From: an uncultured Psychroserpens sp.
GTDB lineage: Bacteria > Bacteroidota > Bacteroidia > Flavobacteriales > Flavobacteriaceae
Reading direction: 5' to 3'
Assembly: GCF_947503375.1 (NCBI RefSeq)
Contig: NZ_CANNDQ010000001.1
Location: 248,001-312,000 of the forward strand
Length of the DNA: 64,000 nt
The notes under the pieces are model-generated. The model was not told the origin of the DNA. It worked only from the letters and a program-made list of their open reading frames with translations, and ran no database searches. Below, in pieces: positions 36,101-43,353 of this stretch; the first letter of the stretch is position 1; each line of letters starts with the position of its first letter. The position numbers were made by a program, and so were the translations under genes.

Positions 36101-36427
36101 TACTGAAACCTCAGGAATAACACCATTAATTCCTGGAGGTACCGCAATAGGAATATTATACTTTGCTCCTCCAGTTAACGAGACAGAAAGTTCTCCTAAA
36201 GTTTCTCCTACACCTGCACCAGTAGATCTCACACTCATACTGCTTGAGGTAGATTTTGTCGCTTTAACTCCGGTTATTTCGAGATTTCCACTTTCCTCTT
36301 CTAAAACATTCAATTGCTCATAAGTGAACGTATCTCCAATATTAGGGATGGTTTTTTTTCCTTGAGCATTTGTATTGCTTATGTAAATAAATAAGCAAAT
36401 CAATACTATATATATACTATTTTTCAT
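30140..36427 (-). CDS. SpvB/VCBS/RHS-repeat secreted toxin with C-terminal HExxH domain
   Basis: This 2,095-aa protein has a signal peptide (YIVLICLFIYISNTNAQ). An SpvB-like N-terminal region follows (VPPGINGVIPEVSVSYDSQS), then FG-GAP/VCBS repeats (DFDGDGLTDVL, DFNGDGKTDLL, DYNGDGKTDFL, DINGDGRTDIV), a long series of YD repeats, and the RHS core ending at NPLMYVDPSGE. The variable tip of about 270 residues has a basic amphipathic stretch (NVGR/RGVKKFFQKIF type) and HESFH at residues 2004-2008 (bases 30404-30418), with EDVLEVQSYNYAW as a possible third-ligand segment. I infer an encapsulated metallopeptidase-like toxin. It shares an operon with a T9SS protein upstream. Confidence 0.85.
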   Translation of the reverse strand: MKNSIYIVLICLFIYISNTNAQGKKTIPNIGDTFTYEQLNVLEEESGNLEITGVKATKSTSSSMSVRSTGAGVGETLGELSVSLTGGAKYNIPIAVPPGINGVIPEVSVSYDSQSGNGLAGYGWNVSGVSVISRIPSTNFHDGEIDGIDYDNMDRFALDGQRLVLKSGTYGGNGAQYETEDFSNLKITSHGTSYFGSNYGPSYFMVHFPDGSKAKYGGNFDKITHVSYAIAYWENPQGVRISYQYLKSNNSLSIFKIKYGSMNANTPINEIQFNYTTSGRERWEQSYINNVSFERRNLLKNIEVYSEGVRYRKYAFTHNTTPLGYDRLTSATEYSGDATASHSSISFDYDTTSSSVNYNGLTTDLGLINIEQRNAKTVSLDLTGNGKMDFLVYPNTKNKFWVFKDIQSSGTNYPWLVNSGTFEAIFPTTALSYQNKVLSGQGLTVVQNSTGNQVQLKVYSKAPPSSGAPISYNYTKTWNSPMITTSIKKPHDYISGDFDGDGLTDVLAVGRRYTHNSTTVNYKNVYFINLDRNITSGFSNLAGSLQLQVGQNDKLHAGDFNGDGKTDLLHVAAGKLYVYGLNSNNTISLLWQKNDSGINLNDPLYLGDYNGDGKTDFLDPTTNGSYSFRTFLSTGTAFAIQTRTQPFKYVKTNWNGNNGVLSGYNLIPLDINGDGRTDIVEYNTTTYNFSTNGTQVIKIYNNKGMVDNSSPGQIKFTYGGTATKTGNLKHFPIPVYLTSDQPNKNLDFASISNKWVTNFSFTQDHREDVLLRSVNNNGIKHDIEYKNLDPSAMNSSYMQVYQTVSEEIYPYIDLNIAPGFRVVSMIERSSSTAGFNLTPTKKLYVYYGAVYNTDGLGFLGFKGVARSNWHTSNSDRIFTVSKHDVSLRGAVTNQYTLANYVTFYVPSSGYITKTTNQYSSSLSSNKMFKLWMNSSLTQNNIDGSYSNAMYQYDSYNNPTTITTSYLGGSSFESMTYSNNTGSTYYIGRPSTRVATSIIGGETFTSEQQYIYTGYLLTQKKLKGNGTPFDIENFQHDTFGNVTKKTIIPNGESPREIEFEYDISGRFLTKSIDIQDLETNYEYNTTNGNLTSITNPFSQQTIYEYDAWNRPIKSIDYLGKRYETSYTEDSNHFYSVLNQGEDGSESEVIYDPLMRISKVKEKNVLGQWTNISYEYDAIGRLYKKSEPYSGSSSPSQWNETTYDLYSRPVTHSLYTGRIINITYNGLSTTVNDGVKTVTSLRDGIGNTTSVTDPGGTINYTFYGNGNIKNSNYDGVVVSVEQDGWGRKTKLIDPSAGTYKYTYNGFGELITEISPKGTTDYTYSTTGQLLTKNISGDLTDMTINYGYHPTHKSLTSISVTSPNYGAATEYSYTYDSDIRLTQMVESSEFAKFEKKYTYDSFGRVNTEENYARLHVNGKSSTKKVKHEYQNGVLKTIKDFSTNNNIWNVTGANARGQLTSAELGHSIIQSNSYDAYGYLTHKLTSKDTGSTLQVAMQLTTDFDVQRGTLNSRTNSMFSWSETFGYDSLDRLVTFNDNNGNNSNTYDDYGRITFNNGVGDYNYSGTSYQVDNIELNNQGDLYYQQNTLEQIKYNAFKKPFEINEEGKEKISFHYNAFMGRSNMFYGDTESNLSNRNNRKHYSFDGSMEISYDDNLGKTTFVTYIGGDGYTAPAIWRSEQDGSGTDQQYLYLHRDYLGSILLITDENGDAKEKRHFDAWGNIVKLTDGNDIALDKLTLLDRGYTGHEHLQGVGLIHMNGRLYDPKLKRFLSPDHFIQDVSNTQNYNRYGYVLNNPLMYVDPSGETTEDPGGLSSGAQVGIGAALASAYAFLKDLDFRGFRNWVGRNFQSAVRDVSNFFRNIGRGVKKFFQKIFGGGKVAPVEYSNYEGLSNDPMAGPSTNIPTAFFGGGDSGSSNIGIEQELTPIEAMLKKAGYNYTYSGLVGASEASAMDMINKIPELKHMYEFHGKSPRIYVDPFGDQNYYSDKHFIQLGGDAFNRGFKGLAGTLFHESFHAFQEKSGFVMELRELFDFWKPNHKHSILEDVLEVQSYNYAWGLGGDRTEAGIIRYNFHKNNIMEYINTSNNQQRIDFLKSILNELKY

Positions 36428-36441
36428 TGGTTCTTAGGTCT

Positions 36442-37569
36442 TTAGTTTTTGATGATTTTTTTAGTAACAATTTCGCCATTGCTCATATGAACATGAATGA
36501 GGTAAGTCCCAACTGGTAAGTTGGTTAAATCCATTTTCATTTCTGTTTTGGATTTACTAGGAATCTCACGAACCAATGTTCCTGAGTTATTATATACTCT
36601 AACCGCATCTGATAATGTTATATCTAGATTAGACTTAAGAGCTATTGATACAATCCCACGGGTTGGGTTGGGATATAATATCATTTCATCTTGAAGTGAT
36701 GATGTCTCTTCTTCAACTATAACCTCTTTCTTTGCAGAGGTATTATTCGGATCACGTTGTCTACCAGCAGGAGGTGTAGGAATGGTACATCCAGGAATCG
36801 GACAATAATATCGCTGTTTTTGGTTTCCTGAATTGTCAAATGCGAAAATCAATTTTGAATCTGTATTAATACTAAGTAATTCATTAATCGGTGTTTCACT
36901 ACCATCAGCAACCTCTATGCTTGGATCATAAAAAAATTGTCTATTAGATGTGTTTGAATTGTATGACAAATAAGCACGATGCAAAATGTTTGTTGCTGTG
37001 TTTTTAAACTTAAAATCATTTAAAGACTGAACCACTTCACCAGTTACTCCATCGTAAAGTTTACCTTGATGAATTGAAGACGAGTAATTTTTGTGATGAA
37101 CAAAACCTACTAACAGATACCATCTGTCTAAAATAGGTAGATCACCTGCAAAAAAATAAGGATTCGTTTGAAGACCACCACTTAACGTTAAGGTATGATA
37201 TGTTCCAGAAGAGTAGCTCTTAGCTCCAAAAAATGTTACCCCATTTATTGAGTTTGTTTTCTTTATCCATACTGTAAACCTATAGGTCTTAGTGTTATCA
37301 ATATTAAGATAAGGAGTATTCCATCCGCCATCTGAACCTCCTCCTGAGGCGTCAGGTACGGCTTTCCAAAGCACAACGTTATGCCCAAGATGGTCTGGGC
37401 CTAATTCTCTTATATTCTCACTTGTGCTTCCACTTTGATTGAAGCCTGCTACTGATCCAGAACCAATAGTCCAAGTCGAAGAGTCTAATAAATTTTGAGA
37501 ATAAAAAAAGCTCGTATTTAGTACATAAAATAGAGCAAACAAACAAAAATAGGATAATCGTAAATTCAT
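36442..37569 (-). CDS. T9SS-sorted secreted protein, partner gene of the RHS toxin
   Basis: This 375-aa protein has a signal peptide (CLFALFYVLNTSFFYSQ), a lectin-like beta-rich body and a type A T9SS sorting domain at the C-terminus (LYPNPTRGIVSIALKS ... LPVGTYLIHVHMSNGEIV). It should cross the outer membrane by the type IX system and be attached or released there. The RHS gene starts 14 bases after its stop. It may anchor or display the RHS protein, which lacks its own sorting domain; that link is inferred from the operon. Confidence 0.85.
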   Translation of the reverse strand: MNLRLSYFCLFALFYVLNTSFFYSQNLLDSSTWTIGSGSVAGFNQSGSTSENIRELGPDHLGHNVVLWKAVPDASGGGSDGGWNTPYLNIDNTKTYRFTVWIKKTNSINGVTFFGAKSYSSGTYHTLTLSGGLQTNPYFFAGDLPILDRWYLLVGFVHHKNYSSSIHQGKLYDGVTGEVVQSLNDFKFKNTATNILHRAYLSYNSNTSNRQFFYDPSIEVADGSETPINELLSINTDSKLIFAFDNSGNQKQRYYCPIPGCTIPTPPAGRQRDPNNTSAKKEVIVEEETSSLQDEMILYPNPTRGIVSIALKSNLDITLSDAVRVYNNSGTLVREIPSKSKTEMKMDLTNLPVGTYLIHVHMSNGEIVTKKIIKN

Positions 37570-37949
37570 AATTAATTCAGTTTTGATGTTAAATTATTAA
37601 AATGCAACCACGCTTCTTAAACCAAAAAGGCTTAGAATTGAGGAATACTAGGTTGTCGTCAAACAGGAATTAATTAATTATTCTTGATAGGGAGAAGTTT
37701 TCAAGAACTACTCAAATCTATGAAAAGAAATGAGAACTTATTATGACAACTATCATTTTTTTTATTATTTACAGTTTATTCATCTATTATTAAAATCGTT
37801 TCTAATACTTAAAGCTAGAGTATATATGAGGTGACTATTAAATTAGGTCGTATAAAAACATTTATATCATTTTTTGCTATTCAAAAATGATACATAATTT
37901 TACTTGCTTAATTATAAATTAAGAATTTACAGTTATCTTTATTGTGGTC
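37570..37949. other. divergent intergenic region, no gene seen
   Basis: No coding potential is apparent. A minus-strand -7 box (TAGATTTG, 37720-37713) could drive the T9SS-RHS operon with a long leader of about 140 bases. An AT stem-loop tatcattttt / aaaaatgata lies at 37865-37892. TATCTTTA just before the downstream gene is one base off the -7 consensus. Confidence 0.4.
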
Positions 37950-38474
37950 ATGAAATATAATACAGATAAAGCCATAGCAATACTTAAACAAACACCGAAA
38001 ACTCTAGCGTCGTTTTTAAGTCAGCTTCCAGACGAATGGATATACTGCAACGAAGGGCAAGAATCTTGGAGCGCTTTTGACATTATTGGACACCTTATTC
38101 ATGGCGAAAAAACAGATTGGATGATCAGATTAGAGGTTATACTGTCTGATGCTGAAGAAAAGACATTTGAGCCTTTCGATAGATTTGCTCAGTTTGAAGC
38201 TTCAAAAAACAAGTCGTTGATTCAGCTTCTCAAAAAATTTAAAATATTACGAAATACAAATCTAAAACGATTAAAGCAATTAGAATTAACTGAAGCACAA
38301 CTACAATTGATAGGAATCCATCCTGAACTTGGTCAAATCACCTTATCTCAGTTATTAGCAACTTGGGTTACTCACGATTTAGGACACATCGCCCAAATAG
38401 CTCGAGTAATGGCGAAACAGTATAAGACCGAAGTGGGTCCTTGGGTTGCGTATCTTCCAATTTTAAATCCTTAA
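37950..38474 (+). CDS. DinB-superfamily metal-binding protein (DinB_2)
   Basis: This 174-aa four-helix-bundle protein has the three-His pattern of the family (IIGHLIHGEKTDW and THDLGHIAQIARVM). DinB_2/YfiT-like proteins are metal-dependent hydrolases or thiol transferases; the substrate here is unknown. ATG 37950 is preferred to an upstream GTG at 37944. Despite its name the family is unrelated to the DinB polymerase at 4249-5466. Confidence 0.8.
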   Translation: MKYNTDKAIAILKQTPKTLASFLSQLPDEWIYCNEGQESWSAFDIIGHLIHGEKTDWMIRLEVILSDAEEKTFEPFDRFAQFEASKNKSLIQLLKKFKILRNTNLKRLKQLELTEAQLQLIGIHPELGQITLSQLLATWVTHDLGHIAQIARVMAKQYKTEVGPWVAYLPILNP

Positions 38475-38477
38475 ATT

Positions 38478-38828
38478 ATGCAAAGACAATGTCTAGAATG
38501 CAATGAAAAAATTACTGGGAGAATCGATAAGAAATTCTGCAGTGATGCTTGCCGTAATTCCTACAACAATACCATAAATAAAGACACTAAAAATTTAGTT
38601 AGAAACACTAATAATTGGTTGCGAAAAAACTACCGCATTTTAGAGGCGCTTAATCCTAACCAAAAAACCAAAGTATCACGAGCGAAGCTCATAGAAAAAG
38701 GATTCGACTTTAATTACTTTACAAGCATTTATACAACAAAAGCAGGAACCGTATATTATTTTGTTTACGATCAAGGGTATTTGCCTCTTGAGGGTGATTA
38801 CTATGCATTGGTTAAACGTGAAAGCTAA
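38478..38828 (+). CDS. small zinc-ribbon protein
   Basis: This 116-aa protein starts with a treble-clef zinc motif CLECNEKITG...KKFCSDACRN (C-x2-C...C-x3-C). The rest is basic with a C-terminal YYFVYDQGYLPLEGDYYALV. It is typical of flavobacterial genomes but uncharacterised. It starts 3 bases after the DinB_2 stop, so the two are cotranscribed. Confidence 0.7.
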   Translation: MQRQCLECNEKITGRIDKKFCSDACRNSYNNTINKDTKNLVRNTNNWLRKNYRILEALNPNQKTKVSRAKLIEKGFDFNYFTSIYTTKAGTVYYFVYDQGYLPLEGDYYALVKRES

Positions 38829-38871
38829 ATGTAACAATGTTCTTTAAAGAGATATATTATATCAACTAACC

Positions 38872-39562
38872 ATGAACGGCCCAATTATTCTTATTGTATT
38901 TATTTCTGCATTTGCGATTATTGGTTTTGTATCCTATTACTTTAATGATAAAAATGTAATTATTAGAACGCTAACGAAAACACCTAATAAACCAACTTCA
39001 AGTTTAAAAACAAATAAATTATCTAAGGTAACAGGTAAGGCATTACATGTCAAAGCCCCTTTAATCGCACCTTACACCAATAGAGCGTACGTATTTTTAT
39101 CAAATAACTATTGAACAACGCGTGAGTTCAGGAAAAAGTACAAGTTGGAAAATCTTAGTTAAAGATGAAAAAAGTCAAGAATTCTTTATAGAAACTGAAA
39201 GCGATTTCGCAATTGTACATCCAAAACATTACAACAAAAACTACATCTGTCATTTGGTAAAAGATAAGGAGCAATCTTCAGGATCATTTAATGATCCAAC
39301 ACCAAGGTTATGTCGTATTTTAGAATCGTATCATATTGATCCACATACATTTTTTGGATTCAATAAAAGGATACGATTTAAAGAAGGTATCAAAGAAATT
39401 GGCGAAACAATAACCGTTGCTGGAATTGCAAAATTGAGAACGCTTAGCGAGCCCATTCCTGAATATCCTTATTCGAAAATTGCATCATTAGAAAGTACAG
39501 ATAAACAAAAATTAATTATAACTGATTTACCAGAAGTTAGAAAGAAATCAATCAAACTCTAA
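38872..39562 (+). pseudogene. GIDE-like membrane protein split by a frameshift
   Basis: The first frame gives a membrane anchor (IILIVFISAFAIIGFVSYYF) and VTGKALHVKAPLIAPYTNRA, then hits a stop at about 39114. A second frame carries SWKILVKDEKSQEFFIETES and continues to 39562. At the T5 run (39094-39098), removing one T fuses them as TNRAYVFYQITIEQRVSSGK, matching the pattern of GIDE/E3-ligase-like bacterial membrane proteins. It is one gene of about 229 residues, disrupted or mis-sequenced at that run. The end lies 2 bases from the convergent CBS gene. Confidence 0.65.
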
Positions 39563-39563
39563 A

Positions 39564-40031
39564 CTATTTCCAGTTCTGCCCTTTTAATTCAATAGCAGCC
39601 TTCAAAATATCTTTTTGACTAATCTGACCAACCAATTTTCCATTCTCTACGATTGGGAAACGTCTAATCTTAGATTCTAAAAACTTATTTGCAGCATCAA
39701 ATACATTCATATTGCCATCAATAGTTTCTACATGCTTAACCATTCTGTTCTCTACAGTGTGTTGTTCCATTGGCATATTGTAATATCTACTTTCGCTTAT
39801 TTGTTTTAAACAATCACCTTCAGAAATTACACCAATTAATTCATTACTACTATTAACTACAGGCCCGCCAGAAATTTTATTTTTAATAAGCGTTTGTATC
39901 ACTTGTTCAACTGTTTGCTCTGGCTTGAAAGTAATTAAATCACGAGTCATAAAATCACTTACTTTAAATGCTGGAGCCTCAGCTGTGTTTTGTTGTTGCT
40001 TCCTTGCGCCTTGAAAACTTTTAATACCCAT
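39564..40031 (-). CDS. two-CBS-domain protein
   Basis: This 155-aa protein has two CBS domains: FMTRDLITFKPEQTVEQVIQ...GVISEGDCLK and MVKHVETIDGNMNVFDAANK...GQISQKDILK. CBS pairs bind adenosine nucleotides and usually regulate a fused or partner protein. No effector domain is present, so it is a stand-alone regulator or stress protein. No operon partner is seen; it faces the gene at 39562 tail to tail. Confidence 0.88.
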   Translation of the reverse strand: MGIKSFQGARKQQQNTAEAPAFKVSDFMTRDLITFKPEQTVEQVIQTLIKNKISGGPVVNSSNELIGVISEGDCLKQISESRYYNMPMEQHTVENRMVKHVETIDGNMNVFDAANKFLESKIRRFPIVENGKLVGQISQKDILKAAIELKGQNWK

Positions 40032-40140
40032 AACCCATTTATTTTACGATGAATTTAAAGTTACTGAAAATAAGTGAATTATACTAGAGCTACAATCAGG
40101 TGATTAATTTGTACTTTTCAGTACTTTTAAAATTAAACTA

Positions 40141-40944
40141 TTGAACCAAAACATTTCTATTATAGGTTGCGGTTGGTTAGGCTTTTCTCTAGCTAAAAAA
40201 TTAATGCCTGAAGGTTATAACGTAAGTGGCTCAACTACTAGCTCTGAAAAACTCCACAATCTCGTTTCTAGTGGTATTGAAGGTTATATTATCAAATTAT
40301 CTACAGATGGTATTACAGGCAATATTGAAATGTGTCTTAACAATTGTAGAACATTAATTATTAACATACCTCCTGGTTTGCGTAAAGACCCTAAAAAGAA
40401 TTATGTACAGCAATTAAAACATCTTATTCCATACATAGAATTGGGTACAATTAAAAATATTATCTTCATAAGTTCAACGTCTATATATAATGATGATGTA
40501 TCAATCCCTAGAATTACTGAACTAAGCCCAACCTCATCTTTACCTTCGGCAAGACAGCTTATAAATGCAGAAGTCCTTTTTAAAGATAATAAACATTTCA
40601 ACACAACCATTTTACGCCTTAGTGGTTTATATGGTAATGATAGGCATCCTGCTAATTATCTTTCAGGAAAAACAGATATAAAAAATCCAAATGCTCCAGT
40701 AAATCTAATTCACCAAACCGACTGTATTTTGATAATTTTATCTATCATAGAACAAGGCATATGGAATGAGACCTTCAACGCATCTACAACACATCATTCA
40801 CGATTGCGCTATTATACATCTATTTGTAAAACTAAGGGTTTATTGCCACCAAAATTTGATATGACAAGAAAAAGTGAAGGAAAAATTATTGATAGTTCAA
40901 AATTGGAACAGATTTTGGGTTATAGATTTAAAGTAAAACTGTAA
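40141..40944 (+). CDS. NAD(P)-binding SDR/epimerase-like protein
   Basis: This 267-aa protein starts at TTG 40141 with a Rossmann glycine motif (ISIIGCGWLGFSLAKKL). FISSTSIYNDD and LRLSGLYGNDRHP resemble the Ser/Tyr regions of extended SDRs such as YeeZ-type proteins. No sugar-nucleotide pathway genes are adjacent, so the substrate is unknown. The TTG start is supported because the dinucleotide motif begins only six residues later and no ATG precedes it in frame. Confidence 0.75.
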   Translation: MNQNISIIGCGWLGFSLAKKLMPEGYNVSGSTTSSEKLHNLVSSGIEGYIIKLSTDGITGNIEMCLNNCRTLIINIPPGLRKDPKKNYVQQLKHLIPYIELGTIKNIIFISSTSIYNDDVSIPRITELSPTSSLPSARQLINAEVLFKDNKHFNTTILRLSGLYGNDRHPANYLSGKTDIKNPNAPVNLIHQTDCILIILSIIEQGIWNETFNASTTHHSRLRYYTSICKTKGLLPPKFDMTRKSEGKIIDSSKLEQILGYRFKVKL

Positions 40945-40984
40945 TAATTAGCATCTTTTTAAGATTCCGTTTTATTTATTTTTA

Positions 40985-40992
40985 TAGTTTTG
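40985..40992 (+). promoter_or_regulatory. -7 box TAGTTTTG
   Basis: This matches TAnnTTTG, 20 bases before the ATG of the TPR-like gene at 41013. No -33 TTG is seen. Confidence 0.45.
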
Positions 40993-41012
40993 ACACATTA
41001 AATACAAAAAAC

Positions 41013-41702
41013 ATGAAAAAATTAATATGCCTAGCTATTTTAATAAGTTCTATGAGCATGGCAGGACAAACAAAAAGCGAACTTTTAAAACATTTTGAAG
41101 GGTATTATCAACAAATGAAAAGCCAAGGCGATGTACAAGGTGTTATCAATGCAATGACACATCTCAATTTATTACAGCCAAGCCAAGCTAGATTAGATAC
41201 CTTAGCATACATTTATGTTTCTGAAGGTAGAAATTTAGAAGCATTGAATACAATTGGTATTGATAAGAGTACTACTGATTCTGATATTAACACTGAAGTG
41301 AAAGCTCTTGCTTTGAAAGGTGTTAACCAACCTGCAAGAGCACTTGAGTTTTATGAAATTCTATTTCAAAGAAAACCCAACTCATATCTAGCATACGAAA
41401 TTGCCGATCTAAAAGTTCAAACGCAAGATCTCGCTGGAGCTAAAGCAAGTATAGAATATGGCTTAGCTAACGTAAAAGAAGATATGAAACGTGCATTTTA
41501 TGAGTCGCAAAGGCCTTATGAAGTGTCACTAAAAGCAGCACTAACTTATATGAAGGCTTTAATTATTTTCAATATGAATCAAACCGATAATTTAGATCAA
41601 GCAATAGCTCTGCTCGATGAAGCCATAACAATGGATGCTAATTTCAATCTAGCACAATTAAGTAAAGATGCATTGGTTTCTAAAAAGACCTCGAAAGAAT
41701 AA
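41013..41702 (+). CDS. secreted TPR-like protein
   Basis: This 229-aa protein has a signal peptide (KKLICLAILISSMSMAGQ) and is helical throughout, with TPR-like repeats (LDTLAYIYVSEGRNLEALNT, ARALEFYEILFQRKPNSYLA, LDQAIALLDEAITMDANFNL). It probably acts in the periplasm as a scaffold. It stands alone, ending at a strong bidirectional terminator shared with the convergent DUF3078 gene. Confidence 0.75.
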   Translation: MKKLICLAILISSMSMAGQTKSELLKHFEGYYQQMKSQGDVQGVINAMTHLNLLQPSQARLDTLAYIYVSEGRNLEALNTIGIDKSTTDSDINTEVKALALKGVNQPARALEFYEILFQRKPNSYLAYEIADLKVQTQDLAGAKASIEYGLANVKEDMKRAFYESQRPYEVSLKAALTYMKALIIFNMNQTDNLDQAIALLDEAITMDANFNLAQLSKDALVSKKTSKE

Positions 41703-41721
41703 ATACTCAAATCAATAAGAT

Positions 41722-41753
41722 AAAAAAAGCGCCTGATTAAGGCGCTTTTTTTT
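41722..41753. terminator. bidirectional terminator
   Basis: agcgcct (41728-41734) and aggcgct (41740-41746) with loop gatta, flanked by A7 and T8, lies between convergent genes. Confidence 0.88.
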
Positions 41754-41769
41754 ATATCTGTTTTTTAAT

Positions 41770-42705
41770 TTAAAACTTATAACTAAGACCAAAAGTCCAA
41801 TACGATTGTAGATCGTTATCAACATTATCAAATGTAGGTGTATCACCATTACCATCAAACTGTGCAAGTGCAAAGTTTAAAGCTTCTTGTTTATTGTTTC
41901 TTAATCCAAAGTCAAAACCAACACCAATCATTTTCCACAGCGTATAACTAAAAGAGTTTGTCCAAGTCCAGTTAGACAGGTCTCCGTCTTCATAACTCTG
42001 AAATGCAGAAAGGTTAGTTTTGAAGTTAATTGCACCTATTTGTCTGGTATAATCTGCAACGATCTTTGCTCCTAAAGACGATTCAAAAACAGCGTCGTTA
42101 TCTGCAAATACAAAGTTATAGTTTAATGGATGAACCACTACGATAAGGTTTTGTATTGGTGTCCATGTAACACCAATACCTACATCTAAATATCCTGGAT
42201 CATTAAAATTATCTAAGATCGTAGTTCGGTATTCAGCTAGTGCAGAAGCCGCTAATTTTTTAGTAATATTTCTACCATATAGAGAAGAGATATTAAATAC
42301 GTCTGTTGTTGGTTCAAAATCGTCACTATCGGTATCTATATCTTCGTTATCTAATTTTGTCCAATTCAAATTAGTCGTTAATGCATTTCTCCAGAAAAAC
42401 TTCTCTTGAATCAAATTTGCATACCCATTTACTGTAAAACCTATATTTCCTGATGAGTTGTTTGGTGCCCCTTGGGCATACCAGTTATTAAAGTTTGATA
42501 AGCTACCACCAATTGTACCAAAAGCACCAATACGCCATCCTGGAAGCGCATCTATTTGAGCTTGTAAAGCATCTGCTTCTGCTTGAGCTGCATCTGCTTC
42601 TGCTTGTTTTTCTGCTTTTTGGGCTTGTAATTCTTCTTTAGTTTGAGAAAACCCAAATACCATTGATAGTGTTAATAAAGCTGTAAAAAGTAATTTTTTA
42701 GTCAT
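41770..42705 (-). CDS. DUF3078 outer-membrane beta-barrel protein
   Basis: From ATG 42705 (MTKKLLFTALLTLSMVFGF) the product is 311 aa, with a signal peptide, an alanine/glutamate coiled coil (KEELQAQKAEKQAEADAAQA), then a DUF3078 beta-rich domain with alternating hydrophobic strands and a terminal Phe (WTFGLSYKF), typical of outer-membrane barrels. The -7 box at 42743-42736 would put the transcript start inside the longer frame (from 42738), supporting the inner ATG. The function of DUF3078 proteins is not established. Confidence 0.85.
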   Translation of the reverse strand: MTKKLLFTALLTLSMVFGFSQTKEELQAQKAEKQAEADAAQAEADALQAQIDALPGWRIGAFGTIGGSLSNFNNWYAQGAPNNSSGNIGFTVNGYANLIQEKFFWRNALTTNLNWTKLDNEDIDTDSDDFEPTTDVFNISSLYGRNITKKLAASALAEYRTTILDNFNDPGYLDVGIGVTWTPIQNLIVVVHPLNYNFVFADNDAVFESSLGAKIVADYTRQIGAINFKTNLSAFQSYEDGDLSNWTWTNSFSYTLWKMIGVGFDFGLRNNKQEALNFALAQFDGNGDTPTFDNVDNDLQSYWTFGLSYKF

Positions 42706-42735
42706 TATTCTAGTTTTAAAATTGATTATTAAATG

Positions 42736-42767
42736 CAAATATAATTCATTAGTCGTTTGAACACCAA
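42736..42767 (-). promoter_or_regulatory. Bacteroidetes promoter TTG-N21-TATATTTG
   Basis: On the minus strand, -33 TTG (42767-42765) and -7 TATATTTG (42743-42736) are separated by 21 bases, within the usual 17-23. It drives the DUF3078 gene. This is the best complete Bacteroidetes-type promoter in the window. Confidence 0.6.
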
Positions 42768-42842
42768 CAATTTAAATGAATTTGATTGCTATTACGGCAA
42801 CTTTGAGACCCATTTTACATGTACAGGTCACCACTATGTGAT

Positions 42843-43349
42843 CTATCTTTTTTTGAAAAGTGGAACAGAAGAACAAGCTTCACCATACATAATAGATTTG
42901 GCTACTGGCTTAAGTTTTTCAGAGAGCATGATATATGCGTTTTCTGGTACAGGTTTATTTGAACAACCCTTAATAATTACTGGCTTATCAATAAAGGTCT
43001 TAAGATCTAAGTTGTCAATTATATCTTGGTAGATTGAAGTTTCAAGATTGGTTAGATTTCCTATAATTGTCTTTTTTGAAAACGGAGTTAATTCTATTGC
43101 TATCAGCATATAAGCCCATGCTGGTACAATAGCATCTGTGGTACAGGTTAAAGCAATAAAATGATTTTTGTATTGAGACCAATCATGGTCTTTAACATAT
43201 TGTCTAAATTCTTTTTCACGCAAAACAAAGCCCTCGTATAGCCAATCTTTAATATCAAAAACTAATCGTTTTTCTTGAGGGTAGTAGTCTTCTAGATCTA
43301 CGACGACTAATTTACTTGATGCAACTCTATTTATAATTTCATCTGCCAT
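42843..43349 (-). CDS. DUF2480 family protein
   Basis: This 168-aa cytosolic protein (RLVFDIKDWLYEGFVLREKE, ALTCTTDAIVPAWAYMLIA, VIIKGCSNKPVPENAYIMLS) belongs to DUF2480, which in Flavobacteriia is typically encoded at the end of the SUF region. Two cysteines (CTTD and KGCS) are spaced for possible metal binding. It is the last gene of the operon, starting 5 bases after the HMG-CoA synthase stop. Function unknown. Confidence 0.8.
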   Translation of the reverse strand: MADEIINRVASSKLVVVDLEDYYPQEKRLVFDIKDWLYEGFVLREKEFRQYVKDHDWSQYKNHFIALTCTTDAIVPAWAYMLIAIELTPFSKKTIIGNLTNLETSIYQDIIDNLDLKTFIDKPVIIKGCSNKPVPENAYIMLSEKLKPVAKSIMYGEACSSVPLFKKR

Positions 43350-43353
43350 AATC

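Noticed and set aside
37838..37849. taaattaggtc shared with the repeat at 3332-3342
   Set aside because: Only about 11 bases match and the region is AT-rich, so it is likely chance.
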